From Branchiostoma floridae (Eukaryota > Chordata > Leptocardii > Amphioxiformes > Branchiostomatidae), in NCBI RefSeq assembly GCF_000003815.2, contig NC_049979.1, positions 12,190,766-12,254,765 on the forward strand: a stretch of 64,000 nucleotides of DNA, given 5' to 3'. The notes under the pieces are model-generated. The model was not told the origin of the DNA, did not search any database, and saw only the letters and a list, made by a program, of their open reading frames with translations. Below, piece by piece: positions 12,769 through 25,200 of the stretch (positions within the stretch are counted from its first letter, which is position 1; each line of letters opens with the position of its first letter). The position numbers and the translations under genes are program-made.

Positions 12769-12817
12769 CAGCTGGCTCGGCTGACTCAGCAGTTTGTGAA
12801 GCAGCCTTCATTAACTG
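12769..12817 (-). promoter_or_regulatory. Candidate SECIS element in the 3' UTR of selenoprotein L
   Basis: On the minus strand: ATGA (12811-12808), 12 nt, AAA (12795-12793) in an 8-nt apical loop, and a closing GA (12778-12777). Helix II pairs GGCTGCTTCA with TGAGTCAGCC: 10 positions, one mismatch, one G-T wobble. Helix I below the core pairs CAGTT (12817-12813) with AGCTG (12773-12769). The ATGA / N12 / AA / GA arrangement is that of eukaryotic SECIS elements, which recruit SBP2 and the Sec-specific elongation factor to recode UGA. It lies about 325 nt after the stop codon. Found by eye, not by a folding program. Confidence 0.75.
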
Positions 12818-13141
12818 TGCAGAGGTGCAGCAGTGGGGAAACGTCCCAACCAAACATCAACAGCCACTTCTATTAAACACAACAGCTGACACTTTTAAAC
12901 TTCCTGCCATATATTTGACGTGTCCACTGGCACCTGAAAAAGGTGTCCAAAGTCGAGCAGGAAAGCTGACATGAATTACTGTTACAGTACTCTACAACAG
13001 GTACAGTGTGGCCTGAAAGCCAAGACTAGCCAGAGCTTGGCTCACTTTTATGTCCATGAATTCATGAAGCTGGAAACATGATATGTTGGATATGTAACTA
13101 GTTGGAGGTTACTTTGGCTGCTGGGCAGGTTTGCTGACTAT

Positions 13142-16100
13142 CTAAGTACCCTCTTCTTTTTTTACCCTCTTTGACATCGGTTCTCCCTTGCCTTGGTAGT
13201 CCTGGTAATGAAAAATGAAAGAAGTAAGAAAACCAGCAACACCACACCAAATTGTCTGCTGTATTATACTTTTTGTTACCGAAAGCTGCCCGACCGGGCC
13301 CAATTTTGGAAAGGTGACCATAGCATATTTAAGGACCTGGCTCTGCACATAAATCTGACAGGTGCAAGAGAAGATGAACAACTGTACCTTCAGCACACTG
13401 ATGATGGTTGACACCTCAGGCCTGTCGGTGGAGACCTTACTACAGTGGACCAGCAGTGCCTTACCCTGGGGATCGAAGATGAAGTCTCCTCCCATCTGTG
13501 AACAAACACACATTCAAGGACATGGAAATGTTTGATCCCTACAGACTGCATGGAAAACTTGTATAAGTTGGATTTTACATTGCAGCTGAGTGTGATGCCG
13601 AGTGATAAATTCAGTGCTTGGCTGATTTTCATATACTTGTAGACGTTTTTTAAGACGATGCAAGGATATGGCACAGTGTTGGAAGGTGGAGCTAATCCCT
13701 CCCCTTTCACCCCCTTTCACCTCTCCAAGTGAAGTCAGGTACCCATTTTGGTGAAAAGAAAGTCATGTGAAATTCTTTTCCCGAGAACACAATGTCTAGC
13801 CAGGAATGTCAGTAATCAGACCTGTGACCTCTCTTTCTCATGTCTGCTACCCTAGCCAGTTGGCCATTTGATGACACCAAAGGTTGACTTTGCTAATGAT
13901 AAAGTATCAGCGTATCACCTGATGGGGGTCGTCCTCCACATTCTCGTACTTCTTTGGCAGTGTCCGTCTTGCAGCCTTCTGTTCAGCATAGTAAGTTAGA
14001 GCAGCAACAGACCAGACCTATGGAGGGAGTTAAACATTCCCTGTGATGTGCTTGTGATGGTAACATTCTGTGGCAGCTGATCTTCAGCAGGCATAAACAG
14101 ATGCCTTATGTATCCCGCCAGGTACAAAGTATAAGATACACCAAAAAACAGTTACACAAGCTAATTGGATACGATTTGGAAATGGTCAGATGTTTCAGAT
14201 AGTATCCACTATCTTTCATTAGGGACACTGAAGAGATCTGGAAGAAACTGTTTTATTTTCTATACCCTAACTATGAATGCAAAAGACAATTTTGGATGTC
14301 CAATAGGAAACAAGGTTCATTGACATTGAACTAGAAGATAAAAGTCAAGACATGACATAAGAAGTCTCACCTTGGATACTGATCTCCCAAGGCCAAAGGC
14401 ACCATACAACTGAAAAAAAAACATCAATCCGGATTTCCATATGTCTATATGTCCTTCCGTCCAGTGTGTAAATCAAAACACGCTTTACTTACACAGCACA
14501 AAGTATACCAGTAAACAATCATTTACTTCTAGCTGTGGGTAGTTGGTGCTATCTAAACATTTACTTTTCCCTCCCCCATTCAAGATGCTACAGTTGGGAG
14601 TTGATGTCCATTATAATCATTGCACTCTTTATCCAGTCTGAACCATTTGCCAGTCATTATTCTGCAAAAGGTCTGACTGTTCAACCATTGAACGGCCAAT
14701 TGTATGCACTTACACATTTGAATAAAGTAAGTCCCAATAGCCCCAAAAACTACCCGATAATGATCGTAACGTCTGCCAACTTCTGCCACTCTAACTTCTG
14801 CCACTGCACCCCAATACTGAACAGTATTTATTTCAGGCTTAATGGAGTAGGATCTTGTTTTTGTCTTACTCTTCATCTCCTACCAAGAAAACCAGACTTA
14901 AGCCAGGGCTGGCAAAGAATTTGTTCAGCAGCCAAGGCAGTTCTTTGCGAGGACCTGAGCACTCCAGGGAGGAGTCTAGCTAGGCTGGCAACTCTCTCCC
15001 TGCATGACACCTCCCCGGAGTGCTCACTTAAGGTCCTCGGGAAGAACTGCCTTGGATGCCGAACAGATTCTCTGTCATCTCTGGCTTAAGTCTGGTTTCC
15101 AGGGTATTCATCTCCCATCTGTACCTTCCTGTCCTGATCCAGCAGCATGTCGTACGGACAGCTGGTGTCCTGTAACCAGCGCTGCGCACCTGCCTGGGAC
15201 CCGAAGGACACCACCATCACACGACCACCTGCAGCCTGGACCTCAGCCTGTATAGGGACACAGAGTTACTAACTAACACACGGCCGCCTGCAGCCTGGAC
15301 CTCAGCCTGTATAGGGACATGGACACGGAGTTACTAACTAACACACGGCCGCCTGCAGCCTGGACCTCAGCCTGTATAGGGACACGGAGTTACTAACTAA
15401 CACACGGCCGCCTGCAGCCTGGACCTCAGCCTGTATAGGGACACGGACACGGAGTTACTAACACACGACCGCCTGCAGCATGGACCTCAGCCTGTATAGG
15501 GACACGGACACGGAGTTACTAACAAACACACGACCACCTGCTCAGCTTGAGGAGGATGCAGACACACAAAGAGTTACTGACATACAAATAGGGAAACTTT
15601 GGAGGGGACATGAAGCCATTGATCCTGTGTATAGACAAGCTGCAGGCATTTGATTGCTGCAGGTATTTATATATTATCAAATTTTATAGATAAACAAAGA
15701 ACCCATCACACTCACTGGAGTGACCTTGTTTGCTCGGCTGAAAACCTGAGATATTCATCAGACATGATAAATTTGAGGCAAAAATTAAGAACACCTCTCT
15801 GCACTGATGTAGGTGCAATGTATGTGCAGTTCTACTTTGTATATCCCTAAAGCAAAGAGTTTCATCAGACATTACACACATTACCTAAAATTTGAAACAG
15901 CCCTACCTCTTGGGCCTTGATCTGGGCGATGTGGTCGCGTCACGGTAGTCAGGCAAAGTGTCGCAGTAACACCAGCACCAGGCACTGGGAACCCAGGTAG
16001 TCCTGCAGGCTCACTGATCTGGGAGGGCAGAATAGCACGTTCAAGGGAAAAGAATGTCATTTGAATCTGCACCTAAAATACACACAAGAATTATATTTGG

Positions 16101-17655
16101 CTTCCTGAATTGAGTAGAGTAACAGTGGGGTTCAAGCACCACCACTGCTCTGGACCTTTGGTCTAGCAGTGAAGGAGTTGGGTTAGTAAGCTGGCAGCAA
16201 AGCTTCCAATTCAACCATGAAGACTGTTTCTACTCATCTATGGTGTTTCATTATTGTTTGATGTCATACTGAAGAACAAAATGTCTTTGTTAGACACCAA
16301 AAATGTTCCTACCTCCCTGTTCTAGCATCTACCAGAGGAACATCCACCGGTCCCCTCGCCCCCACCCTGAGGTCCTCTCCTCCTGCCCTGTCTGCGTTTA
16401 ACTGTTTGTCCACATCCTGCAGGAAGGTGTCCCACTGATCCTGTGGGGAGGGGAGTGACCCAGTCTGTTATCACAATTCTTACTAAACAACCCCTCTCTA
16501 TATTATATCGTACATAAACTTTATTTCCTGCCAGTCTAACTGAAAGGACCACCCTGTCATTTCTTATGATGAATGAACAAATTAATCTATGCTGGTTTCT
16601 TACACAGACTCCTGGGCGAGATGCTCCTGAAGGGGGCTTTACCCAGTAATGTATAGAAATAGAAATATAAAAGTAGCACAGACTCTAGATTACTGTACCA
16701 ACAATCAACAATAATCAATAACCTGTATCTCACCTCCACCTCCCACAGGTCTTCTACTGCTGACTGCACAGATGGGTACCTGTCAATCAAGAGTGTAACC
16801 ATAGTGACAAGGGTGTCACATGAAACCTCTAACATCAGTAGCATACATGTAACTCATCATCATCATATCAAGGTCAAAGTAGGATGACCTCTAATGTAAT
16901 GCACTGGTTTTTGACATCTGATAGTGCAACAGGGCTTAAATGCTCATATTTCTCACCAAGCACAATGGACCATCCCTGCTATTGCTCGATATTAAGAAGG
17001 CGACAGTGGTCGTTTGAAAATTTAATTCTTGTGTACTTTTGTGTTGGACGAAAGTTTAGCTTTGTTCTATGATTACTACCAACACAGGTGAGCTTGCATG
17101 ATTATTTATCTGTTAGATTCTTCAAGGTGCAGTGGCTACCCCAAACACATAATCACCATTAACCAAACGCTGTGACTGTACCGGTATATCAAGGGCCAGG
17201 TGGTCCTTATATAGAGATGATCACTAGTACAAGTTTGACTCTATTGATTTTGACCAAATATCATCAGTCGCAACTCACCTGTACAGATGTTCCCATAGTC
17301 TCTCAGCCTCCAGCCTTGTCTTCACACATAATCTGCAGGTACAAAATGACATCCTAGTTCATAAATGTAGAGCAAATAATGGAGTATGTTTATAGAGAGA
17401 TACGATTTCAACTGTGCTGTGACTACAATTTTCAAGTCAAACAAGATATTTGGCATCAAAATATCAAAAACATAGCACATCCAGGTCAAAAGATACAAAA
17501 ACTGGAAGTTCTGCTGCAGTACGCAGGTCACATATAAGGGGGCCAAAATTGACCTTGATGTTTGTCTTTCAAGTCCCTAACTACTTATAAAATCATTACA
17601 ACCCATCCAGAGGTTCTAAAGTTATGTTGACCACAAATATCAGGAAACACAAACA

Positions 17656-17691
<36 letters not shown>

Positions 17692-19582
17692 AAAACAATA
17701 TCTCATTTTTTTCTGGAGATAACCATGAAAGTGACCTGGTGTAGAAGTTGTGGTAGATTCCGATCAGACCCCCCAAACATCCCACCCTGCTGTCCATGAA
17801 ATCATCCAGAGACCCTGTGGCGGGATGGAATGGGAAAGAAATGTGTTTGGAATTATCAAGACAAACTTTTTATACCTTCACCTTAGGCAGGCTGGATATA
17901 ATGGCAAGTAAATGTAACATAAGGTAAGCTCAATAGATTTTGTAATGAATCATGACACTAGTAACCTGGTCCAGGTATGCAAACCTCGTCTGTCCATATA
18001 TAACAGACCAGGTTTGTACTGAAGATTACATACTGCGTATTGATTTTTTTCATCCATTCACACCAGGATGCAGTTTGTTTGAGGGTGTTCTAAACACCTG
18101 TTTGTGTTTGAGGGTGTTCCAAACACCTATTTGTTTGAGGGTGTTCCAAACACCTTTTGGCAGGTGTTCCAAACACCTGCTGCCTGGAGGATGTTCCAAG
18201 CACCTGTTTGTTTGAGAGTGTTCCAAACACCTGTTTGCTAGCAGTTGATCCAAACATCTGTTTCTTGCAGGACGTTTCAAACACCTGTTTCCTTGAGGGT
18301 GTTCCAAACACCTGTTTGTTGGCAGGTGTTCCAAACACTTGTTTCCTTGAAGAATGAACGTGTTCTTAACATCTGTTTGTCTGAGGGTGTTTTAACATGT
18401 TTGTTGGCAGATGTTCCAAACACCTGTTTGTAGGCAGATGTTCCAAACACCTGTTTGTTGGCAGGTGTTCAAAACACCTGTTTGTTGGCAGGTGTTCAAA
18501 CACCTGCTGCTTGGAGGATGTTCCAAACGCCTGTTTCCTTGAGGGTGTCCAAACACCTGCTTGAATACTTTGAGTGCTACATTAATTTCAAGGATCGTCT
18601 AGAGACGAACTAGGACACAATGATTACTATTTGTGAAGCGTAGGCTTTTTTTTAAAGGGACATAATGTAAAATGTAAAGTTACTGTTTTCGGCCATTTTT
18701 CTACATTATGAGTTGGGTCTACCTTATTACACTGCATGGCAATATTTACAACGTATTGATACGACTTTGTTGTGAGGTGAGGACGTCTTGAAATATGCGC
18801 ACTTCCCTCCGCCGCTTGAGTTGTCCACCATTTTATCCAACTCTCCAACGAACCAAAGTGCGCTTTAGAACGTGTTCGGTGGTTCGCTCGAATCGTTACT
18901 GAAGTTTGTTGAAAGTCCCCGCTAAGCTCCGAAGATCTGCGACCGCAACGGTCGATTCGGAAATCTACGGTCGGCTTACTTCCGGTAGGCTACCCGGAAG
19001 TAAGTGAATTTGGTCGCGGCTAACTTTGGCTTTGTTAATTAGCGCTAGAAATGTCATAAAATGACGCAGATATGTTGGAAATAAGTTACAAAAGTCAATC
19101 TGACTGGTGATTTTTAAGTTCAGAACATTTGAAATTTTGGCGCCAAATTTCTACATTATGTCCCTTTAAAGAGCCCTATGAAGATTGAGTCAGGTTTTAA
19201 GGAGAGTTGCTTCACCCCTCAAGCCTATCCTGACTGACACAAACAGTTATGCAAGACATAACGGTTAACTGTTAACAGTTACTCAAACAACGGGATAGAT
19301 TTTGTAAATCGTCAGACGTTTCAGGTAGCATCCACTACGTTTCGTCCTTGACTGAACAATCGCTGTAACGTTAGTTGTAGTAACTGCTATCTTGTGTTAC
19401 TTGTGTAACATTATATTATTTCCTGGATGTCTCAACCTTCATCGACTACACCTGTTACTGTTAGTTTACTCACCTTTCACGAAGTTCCTGGCTCTCTCCA
19501 AGAGTTCCTCCATCTCCGACACGGTCTTGGAGACATTGTCAACAAGAGACGTTGGACTGGAAGCTACAGCTTCCTTGTCCAT
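13142..19582 (-). CDS. SELENOL: Selenoprotein L (SelL), thioredoxin-like redoxin with a UxxU motif
   Basis: Eleven exons in transcript order: 19582-19474, 17814-17736, 17332-17279, 16779-16734, 16440-16313, 16018-15907, 15247-15125, 14409-14371, 14017-13919, 13495-13388, 13201-13142. All borders are AG/GT and every phase matches, giving 957 nt (318 residues). Exon 6 is open only if two TGA codons are read as selenocysteine: RHFA-U-LP-U-RDHIAQ (Sec162, Sec165). The following VMVVSFGSQAGAQRWL, CPYDMLLDQDRK and MGGDFIFDPQGKALL are the core of the peroxiredoxin-like/SelL fold. The N-terminal 135 residues are helical with no recognised domain (SMEELLERARNF-type text; IGIYHNFYTR). SelL is a family of aquatic animals and bacteria in which the two Sec form a diselenide; the physiological substrate is not known. 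The start is the only in-frame ATG of exon 1 (MDKEAVASS). Confidence 0.9.
14886..15103. repeat. Long imperfect palindrome (MITE) in a selenoprotein L intron
   Basis: The left arm (aaccagacttaagccagg ... gccaaggcagttct) and the right arm (agaactgccttgg ... ctggcttaagtctggtt) are inverses over most of 218 bp. It ends about 20 bp from the 5' splice site of exon 7. Confidence 0.8.
15228..15545. repeat. Tandem copies of a selenoprotein L 3' splice site and exon start
   Basis: A 57-66 bp unit containing cctgcagcctggacctcagc and ctgtatagggacacgg is repeated five times. The first copy is the real start of exon 7 plus its acceptor. The others carry the same acceptor and the first ~20 coding bases further upstream in the intron. 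Confidence 0.9.
15940..15951 (-). other. Two in-frame UGA selenocysteine codons (UxxU)
   Basis: Reading the minus strand, TGA at 15951-15949, CTA CCG, then TGA at 15942-15940. They sit where redoxins carry their CxxC active site, immediately after the hydrophobic strand CLVLVLLRHFA and before the helix RDHIAQIKAQE. Flanking exons stay in frame on both sides, which argues against a pseudogene. Confidence 0.88.
17657..17690. repeat. (CA)n microsatellite
   Basis: A pure CA run in a selenoprotein L intron, about 45 bp from the 5' splice site of exon 2. Confidence 0.9.
18060..18560. repeat. 27-bp minisatellite in selenoprotein L intron 1
   Basis: About 16-18 degenerate copies of a unit near caaacacctgtttgttggca + ggtgttc, with period about 27. 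As the period is a multiple of three, several frames stay open and give repetitive ORFs with no coding support. Confidence 0.9.
18651..19170. mobile_element. 520-bp non-autonomous DNA element with terminal inverted repeats
   Basis: The left end TTTAAAGGGACATAATGTA and the right end TACATTATGTCCCTTTAAA are perfect inverses over 19 bp. The interior is non-coding. It lies in selenoprotein L intron 1. Confidence 0.8.
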
Positions 19583-21406
19583 CGTCTTTTCTCAACGAAG
19601 ACGCTCTTCCAGACTCAATCGTTCATGAGGTCAGTCAGCTGATTGAATGTAAACACCACATGTGTCACGAGGATGAGGCGGTTGCCCCCCTCCCCAGTCA
19701 CGAACTTCTCGGTCTCAACTTTGACAGGGTCTGTGACGTTTGGTCTCCTTCAAGTCGGTCTCAAAATGTTGAGTCCACAGTCCAACTGCTGTCGATTGCT
19801 GCCTTGGTGCTTGGGCGTGATGGAAAAGGGCGCTACTATAAACGATGATACAACTGCAGGGGCAGAACGAACAACGTTGTGTACGGAAGATCGCGGTGAA
19901 GTCAAGAGCCACTTCGGGGTAAAAGCGACACCTAGTGGAATGCATGGTAGATGCCAGCATTAGGCATCACTCCTCCCAAAGCAAGCAAAGCGACGGGGGT
20001 TGCGAAGGCTTTTCGATAAGTGTGGTGGGTTGTTTAATGTGCTCGAGGACACCTCCACTTAACGTCCTATCCGAGGGATGTCCCTAAGCTAGATATTAAT
20101 CTACACCTGAGTGAAGTGACCCAAATTTTCACCACTTGTTCCTTACATCAAAAGCGTTATGTGTCGCCAGAAAATGAAGACCACAGCACGTCCAGGACAG
20201 AAGTACTGCTTCAGTGCCAAGGTCGGCCACCGGGCCCAAAATGGAGGAGAGACGTCAGGTGAACAACGCCCATGTATTAGATATAATCGCGATCAATTCA
20301 GGAAACGGATTGAAAAAGCAGTACCAAGGCTAGCCGACAGGAGGCCCAAAATCGAGGAGGGCCGCCATGTCACACCCTCCCACACGGGGTTTATTATCGC
20401 GGCAATGCCATTGTATGCAGTAGGAAAGACTCTAACGTTATAACGTTACTTTAATAACTCCTGTGCTGGACATGCCATGCTGCATTCATGACAGGATTAT
20501 TCAAAACATGTGACATATGTAACAGAGAAAGAGAGGGACATTGATAGATAAGAATTATGCAAATGAAGACCAAATTTGCATAATTGATGAGGAAATGCTA
20601 TAATCCTATAGTGCTAAATGGAGGGAATTTCATACTTCTGTGCATTAGAAGTTGCAAATGAGGAATTGAGAAATGCATACTGTAATTGATCAGAACAGAC
20701 GGAAACAGACGGAGCCGAACCTAGCTAGCTGTTGGAGAGTAGGTCTCACGTTGAAGTACCCAACCCCCTGATGTCTTGCTTGACCAGCTGGATGTTGAAG
20801 CGTTCGCTCACCATGAAAGAAACTAACGGCCACGGAAACTCGTGGCTAAACGAGTTTTAATTTACGAATCATGTTTCAAGCAGAATTCAAAGCGCTTCCT
20901 GTTCTTTCTGTGAGTTCTCAACCGTAGTTATAATTTACGTCGATAACAAAACGGCGGGATGAAAAGTTACGAGAGTAAAGGCCTGCACCAGGCCGTCCTG
21001 AGGCGGTGTGGATAACCTTAGTATGATTCGATGATTCGGTAGAAATAGGGTGAATCATAATGGCCATCAGAGTCAATCCGTGGGAAGGGTTAACATTCAT
21101 AGATATCAGCGCGGCAAATGTTACCTTATGAGTTATGGTGGGCAAACTCCCCTGGCAAAATATTCCCCCAATAGCCAGCGAAGTTACGTTAATAGAGGCG
21201 AACGAGGTATCAAACGAGGAAAAGTCAGTTATTTGTGTAGCTCAATGTTTGCGGCCTACGTCACAGCGGGGGGTCACCAAGGTCCAAGTAGATAGAATCG
21301 GTGACGTCAGCTTACACGTATGGCATCCGTCTGACGGTGTTGTTAGCTACACGTCATGTGCAAACAACGCTATCGAGAATTTGATTCCTGAAGACAAATG
21401 GCATGT

Positions 21407-21445
<39 letters not shown>

Positions 21446-22237
21446 AAGGCAGGCGTCTCTGCCTTCGATTAGTCCCTTCGAGACTACTTATTAACTACGC
21501 TGTAACGATATTTGCCGGGGGAGGTTGGCCATCATAGGGTTTCATTTGCCCGCGTCGTAGGGCGAAATTCACTTTCCACGGATTGATTCTCCTTGCTGAT
21601 TGGTTATTGATATAACGTTATTGATATTTATCCTATTTGGCCTGGTGGAGGCAAGCCTTCGGCCGGGGCAAAATATCTCCATTGGGCCTAAAATACATGT
21701 ATTCATGTTTACATCGTGAAACTGTGCCACACCTTAAAAGGACACAAGCGTAACTCGTCAAAGCTGTACATGTACTTAGTAAACCTCCGTAGTGTATCTG
21801 CTCTCTTTGGAAATTTCTCTGCCCCGTGGAGATATTTACCGTAGGAGCAAACATCACAAACCGATCAGTCAACCAGACGAACTTTTAAGCTGTCGTGTGT
21901 CCTGAAAAGAACAGATCGTAGGAGAGTTGACGCGGAACTTTGAATAAACTGGAACCGTACGCGAAGAAAGAGTGGGTGTCGACTCGTAAACACGCTCATT
22001 CAAATTTACCTGGCGAAGGCAAACACACCTTTGGACGCAAAGTCAACAACAGGGGTCACAAAGTTAGGCATTATAAATGAGTAAGGGACGCGTCCGAGAC
22101 GGGGTAGTGTAGTGGCCGGATGCTGCTTTCAGAAGGGCTTCCGAGCTGGCTAAGCTTCCCATTTCCACTCTTAATGTCCCTGTAGAAGGCGGGAATTCTG
22201 CAGCTTTGTGTCACTCGTTACCGCTAATACTACAGAC
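19583..22237. other. Divergent intergenic region between selenoprotein L (-) and VWA7-like (+)
   Basis: About 2.65 kb separates the two start codons. No coding exon was seen. It holds a (GT)n run at 21408-21442, a short palindrome at 20541-20580 and a degenerate GGGCCC-type MITE end near 20215-20245. Promoters of both genes must lie here, but no core element could be assigned by eye. Confidence 0.55.
20541..20580. repeat. Short palindromic repeat, copy 1
   Basis: The sequence attatgcaaatgaag ... aaatttgcataattgatgag is an inverted pair around a short loop. The same arrangement, including the trailing aatgagga-type tail, recurs at 61125-61165, so it is an interspersed family. Confidence 0.55.
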
Positions 22238-25200
22238 ATGGCCCGCTCTGTAACACTTTGCCTCCCGTTGTTAGTCGTGTTTATTCTGTGCCTCTCCCGG
22301 AGCGGGCGGTGTTTCGTACCGATGGTTGGAGTGAGCCTGAACCCCACGGACCAAGACTCGGACGACAACTGGACGCACGGCGCGATCACACGCCGGGCCC
22401 TGCTCAACGTCGCCGCGGACTTCCAGAGCTCGCACCTGGACTGCGACGTCGGCGACCTGCTGGACGTCAGGCCCGACATGATTTTTCAGGAGATCTCCCG
22501 ACTGTTCCGGCGGTGCTACGGGCAGGTGGTCTCCGCCGCCAGGTTCTACCAGGCTGCGCTACAGGTAGGTCCGTCTTAGCAAACCTCCGAGCAGATGTAA
22601 GGTTCATCAATGCTTTACACAAGATGGGGTCGAATCGTTAAAGCGTGTGATTATAATAGAAAGTTGTAAAGAATGTAGTGAAAACGGGCGTAAACAGACT
22701 ACGTTGGATCCTTACATTTGCTTGGAGATTAGACCCGTCTATCGTTGTTAAAAAAAGATAACAATCAAGCCTATTGTTCATTTCAGTCATATCAGCCCCA
22801 AGCAATTATCAATATCCATGGCACAAAGGCGTGTCTGTGTGACTGTGTGTGAATCCTAATCTCCAATCAGATGTGAGAGAGGCAGATCGTAACGTCTCTG
22901 ACACGCGACCATCCTATTTCCAGATCAATCTGCAGCTGTTGATATGGTCCACACACACACAGTCCTCAGAAATTAGCAATTGCAGACATTAGTTTCCAAC
23001 CCTAACATCTGCTTGGAGATGGCAGGAATAATTCTTGAATGACGAAGGAAGGCATAGACGTAGCCTGATACTAGTACCTTAAAGGTAGACGTTTTACTCG
23101 TTGTAGAATAAAAACAACCACCGCTAATGCATCCGAAAGAGTCTTGTCCGAGGCTTTACTTAGCTTGAACTTAGCCTCCTTAAAAGGTTCTAGAGACGAG
23201 TCGGGCTATCTAATGAAGGTATATCAGTTCTATTGCACTCGGTTTCTATTGCACTGGGTTTCTTTTTGAAACGTTAAGGATTTACCAAATAGACAGATGA
23301 CATGCCAGGGTTAGAGGAGTAAGCTGGCCAGCTAACTCCTCTGATATGTTATCTGTTTGTTTGTTTGTTTGTTTGTTTGTTTGTTTGTTTGTTTGTTTGG
23401 CCAAAATCTACTATTTTCCAGCGACCCATAAAGCCTGGTAGAAGCCAAGTAACACGCAGACTCCGTGCAATAGAAATGGAATGCAGTAGAAGTGTGATAT
23501 GCCATCTGAAAAAAAACCCGAGCGGTAGAGCCTCATAAGCGGGCAAAGTTACTAGTATGCTCGAGTGTATAGATCTCGAGTTGCAGGTAATTATGTCAGT
23601 TTACATGACAAAGCGCCTTGTGCTATGTGTTGAGTAGACTAACCTCGCTCTATGGGCTGTAACTGGCGGAAAGGACGGGCCGCTATAAGCGCCATTTAAT
23701 CAGGCTATAAGCTGATATGTACACAGGAGAACAACAGGTGGTCAGACGCATGGGTGCCGGCGGAGAGTACCTCAAACATAGTAAATCTCCAAGCAGAGGT
23801 AGGGTCCGGTGCAGTGTTGTTGTTTTTGAAGAATTTTAGATTTCTTGCTAGTGTTTCTCTTTTCCCTTTCGCCTAACGGGGACCGATAGGAAGAAGTATA
23901 AAAGCCTAAAAAAACACGTCTTAAACACTTAAACATCTGCTTGGAGACTACTCAAATATAGCAGCCAAGAAGGCTTGCATACTGGTAATCTCTAACTCAA
24001 TATCTTCATGTATACTAGTACTGTTCCAGTAATCGCCAACCAGATGATGTGACTGTGTGTGTTTGTCTCGTTTCGTGCGCCTCTTGTGTAATGCGGGCAT
24101 TATCTCCAAGCAGGATCCGGGCTCAGTCTGCGGCCAGCTAACTCCTCTGGCAAGTTATGTATCTAGATTTCTCCAATTTCTCCTACTTTTTTTCAGAGAC
24201 CTGCGGAGCCTTGTAGAGGCTAATATAAGAACTCCATAAGGCTCGGACCTCATACGGACTTGCGTATATACGCACGTGTGAACCTAGCTTTGGACATGAC
24301 TGCAGCTGGTACCTGGCGGTGTGAGGTCCATCATGTAGGCTAGACTATACATGTCAATCGTGCTTAATCCAGGAAGAAAGATAAGGAAAAGGGGATTAAC
24401 TTAGGACATGGAGAAAGGAGAATTGATACATTATATATCGAGTCTGACCAGGAGAAAGGAAGTGAGTGAGTCAGAGAACGGAAAGGAAAAGTGAGACGAA
24501 GAATGTGGAGTGACCAAACAGATTCTTGAGGGGTACTTGATCCACAATAGAGCGAGCTGTGTCAGCTGGTGGCGGGGTGAAAGTTTCATGCTAATCGTAT
24601 GCGGGGCATTGTGGAACCAGGAAGTGTGTCACCGCTCAGCGTTGCCAATTAAAATAGCTTAGGAGTGAACCAACGACAGAGAAGGCCTTCTAAGGGGTAA
24701 TTGATAAATTGCAAAAAGGGGAATAGTTGGCCAGGAGAGTCCGTCCGCAGGAAGGTTAACATTTCCTCCAATTATTCCTCTAACTACGCGGCCGGTCAAA
24801 CCCTATAGCCTATGGTGGCCTAATCTCCAAGCTGATCTATCGAGACAGAATCCAAGAGCTAGTGGATTAAAGGAGATCTACAAATGCAGAATCAGTTGTG
24901 CCCAATGTATAACGTTGCACTCTTCAAATATCCAGTTGTTCAAGACATTCCTAGATATCGCCGTCTTTTTTTAGGGCAACCACCAGAATCATCATAATCA
25001 AGAGTTGATTAACATTTTCTTTCGGAGTCCACTTGGAACAACCACCATACCAATGTTCAATGCGTTCTTTTATTTGTTTTTATGTTAAAGTTATACAAAC
25101 TTAACAAAATGTCTCTCCAAAACAGATCGAGACAGCTAACGGTTGTGTGGACATGAACTTCGCCACTAAAAAGCTGCCGTCCGCGCATTTCGACGCGGAG

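Noticed and set aside
15940-15951. Selenoprotein L gene as a pseudogene with nonsense mutations
   Set aside because: Exactly two TGA in a U-x-x-U arrangement at the redox site, perfect phase in ten introns, and a SECIS candidate make decay very unlikely.
15881-16072. 63-aa open frame ISEPAGLPGFPVPG on the minus strand over the UxxU exon
   Set aside because: Wrong frame relative to the flanking exons. It is open only because the real frame contains TGA.
18050-18338. Minus ORFs of repeating NRCLEHP/QVFGTP
   Set aside because: Products of the 27-bp minisatellite in selenoprotein L intron 1.
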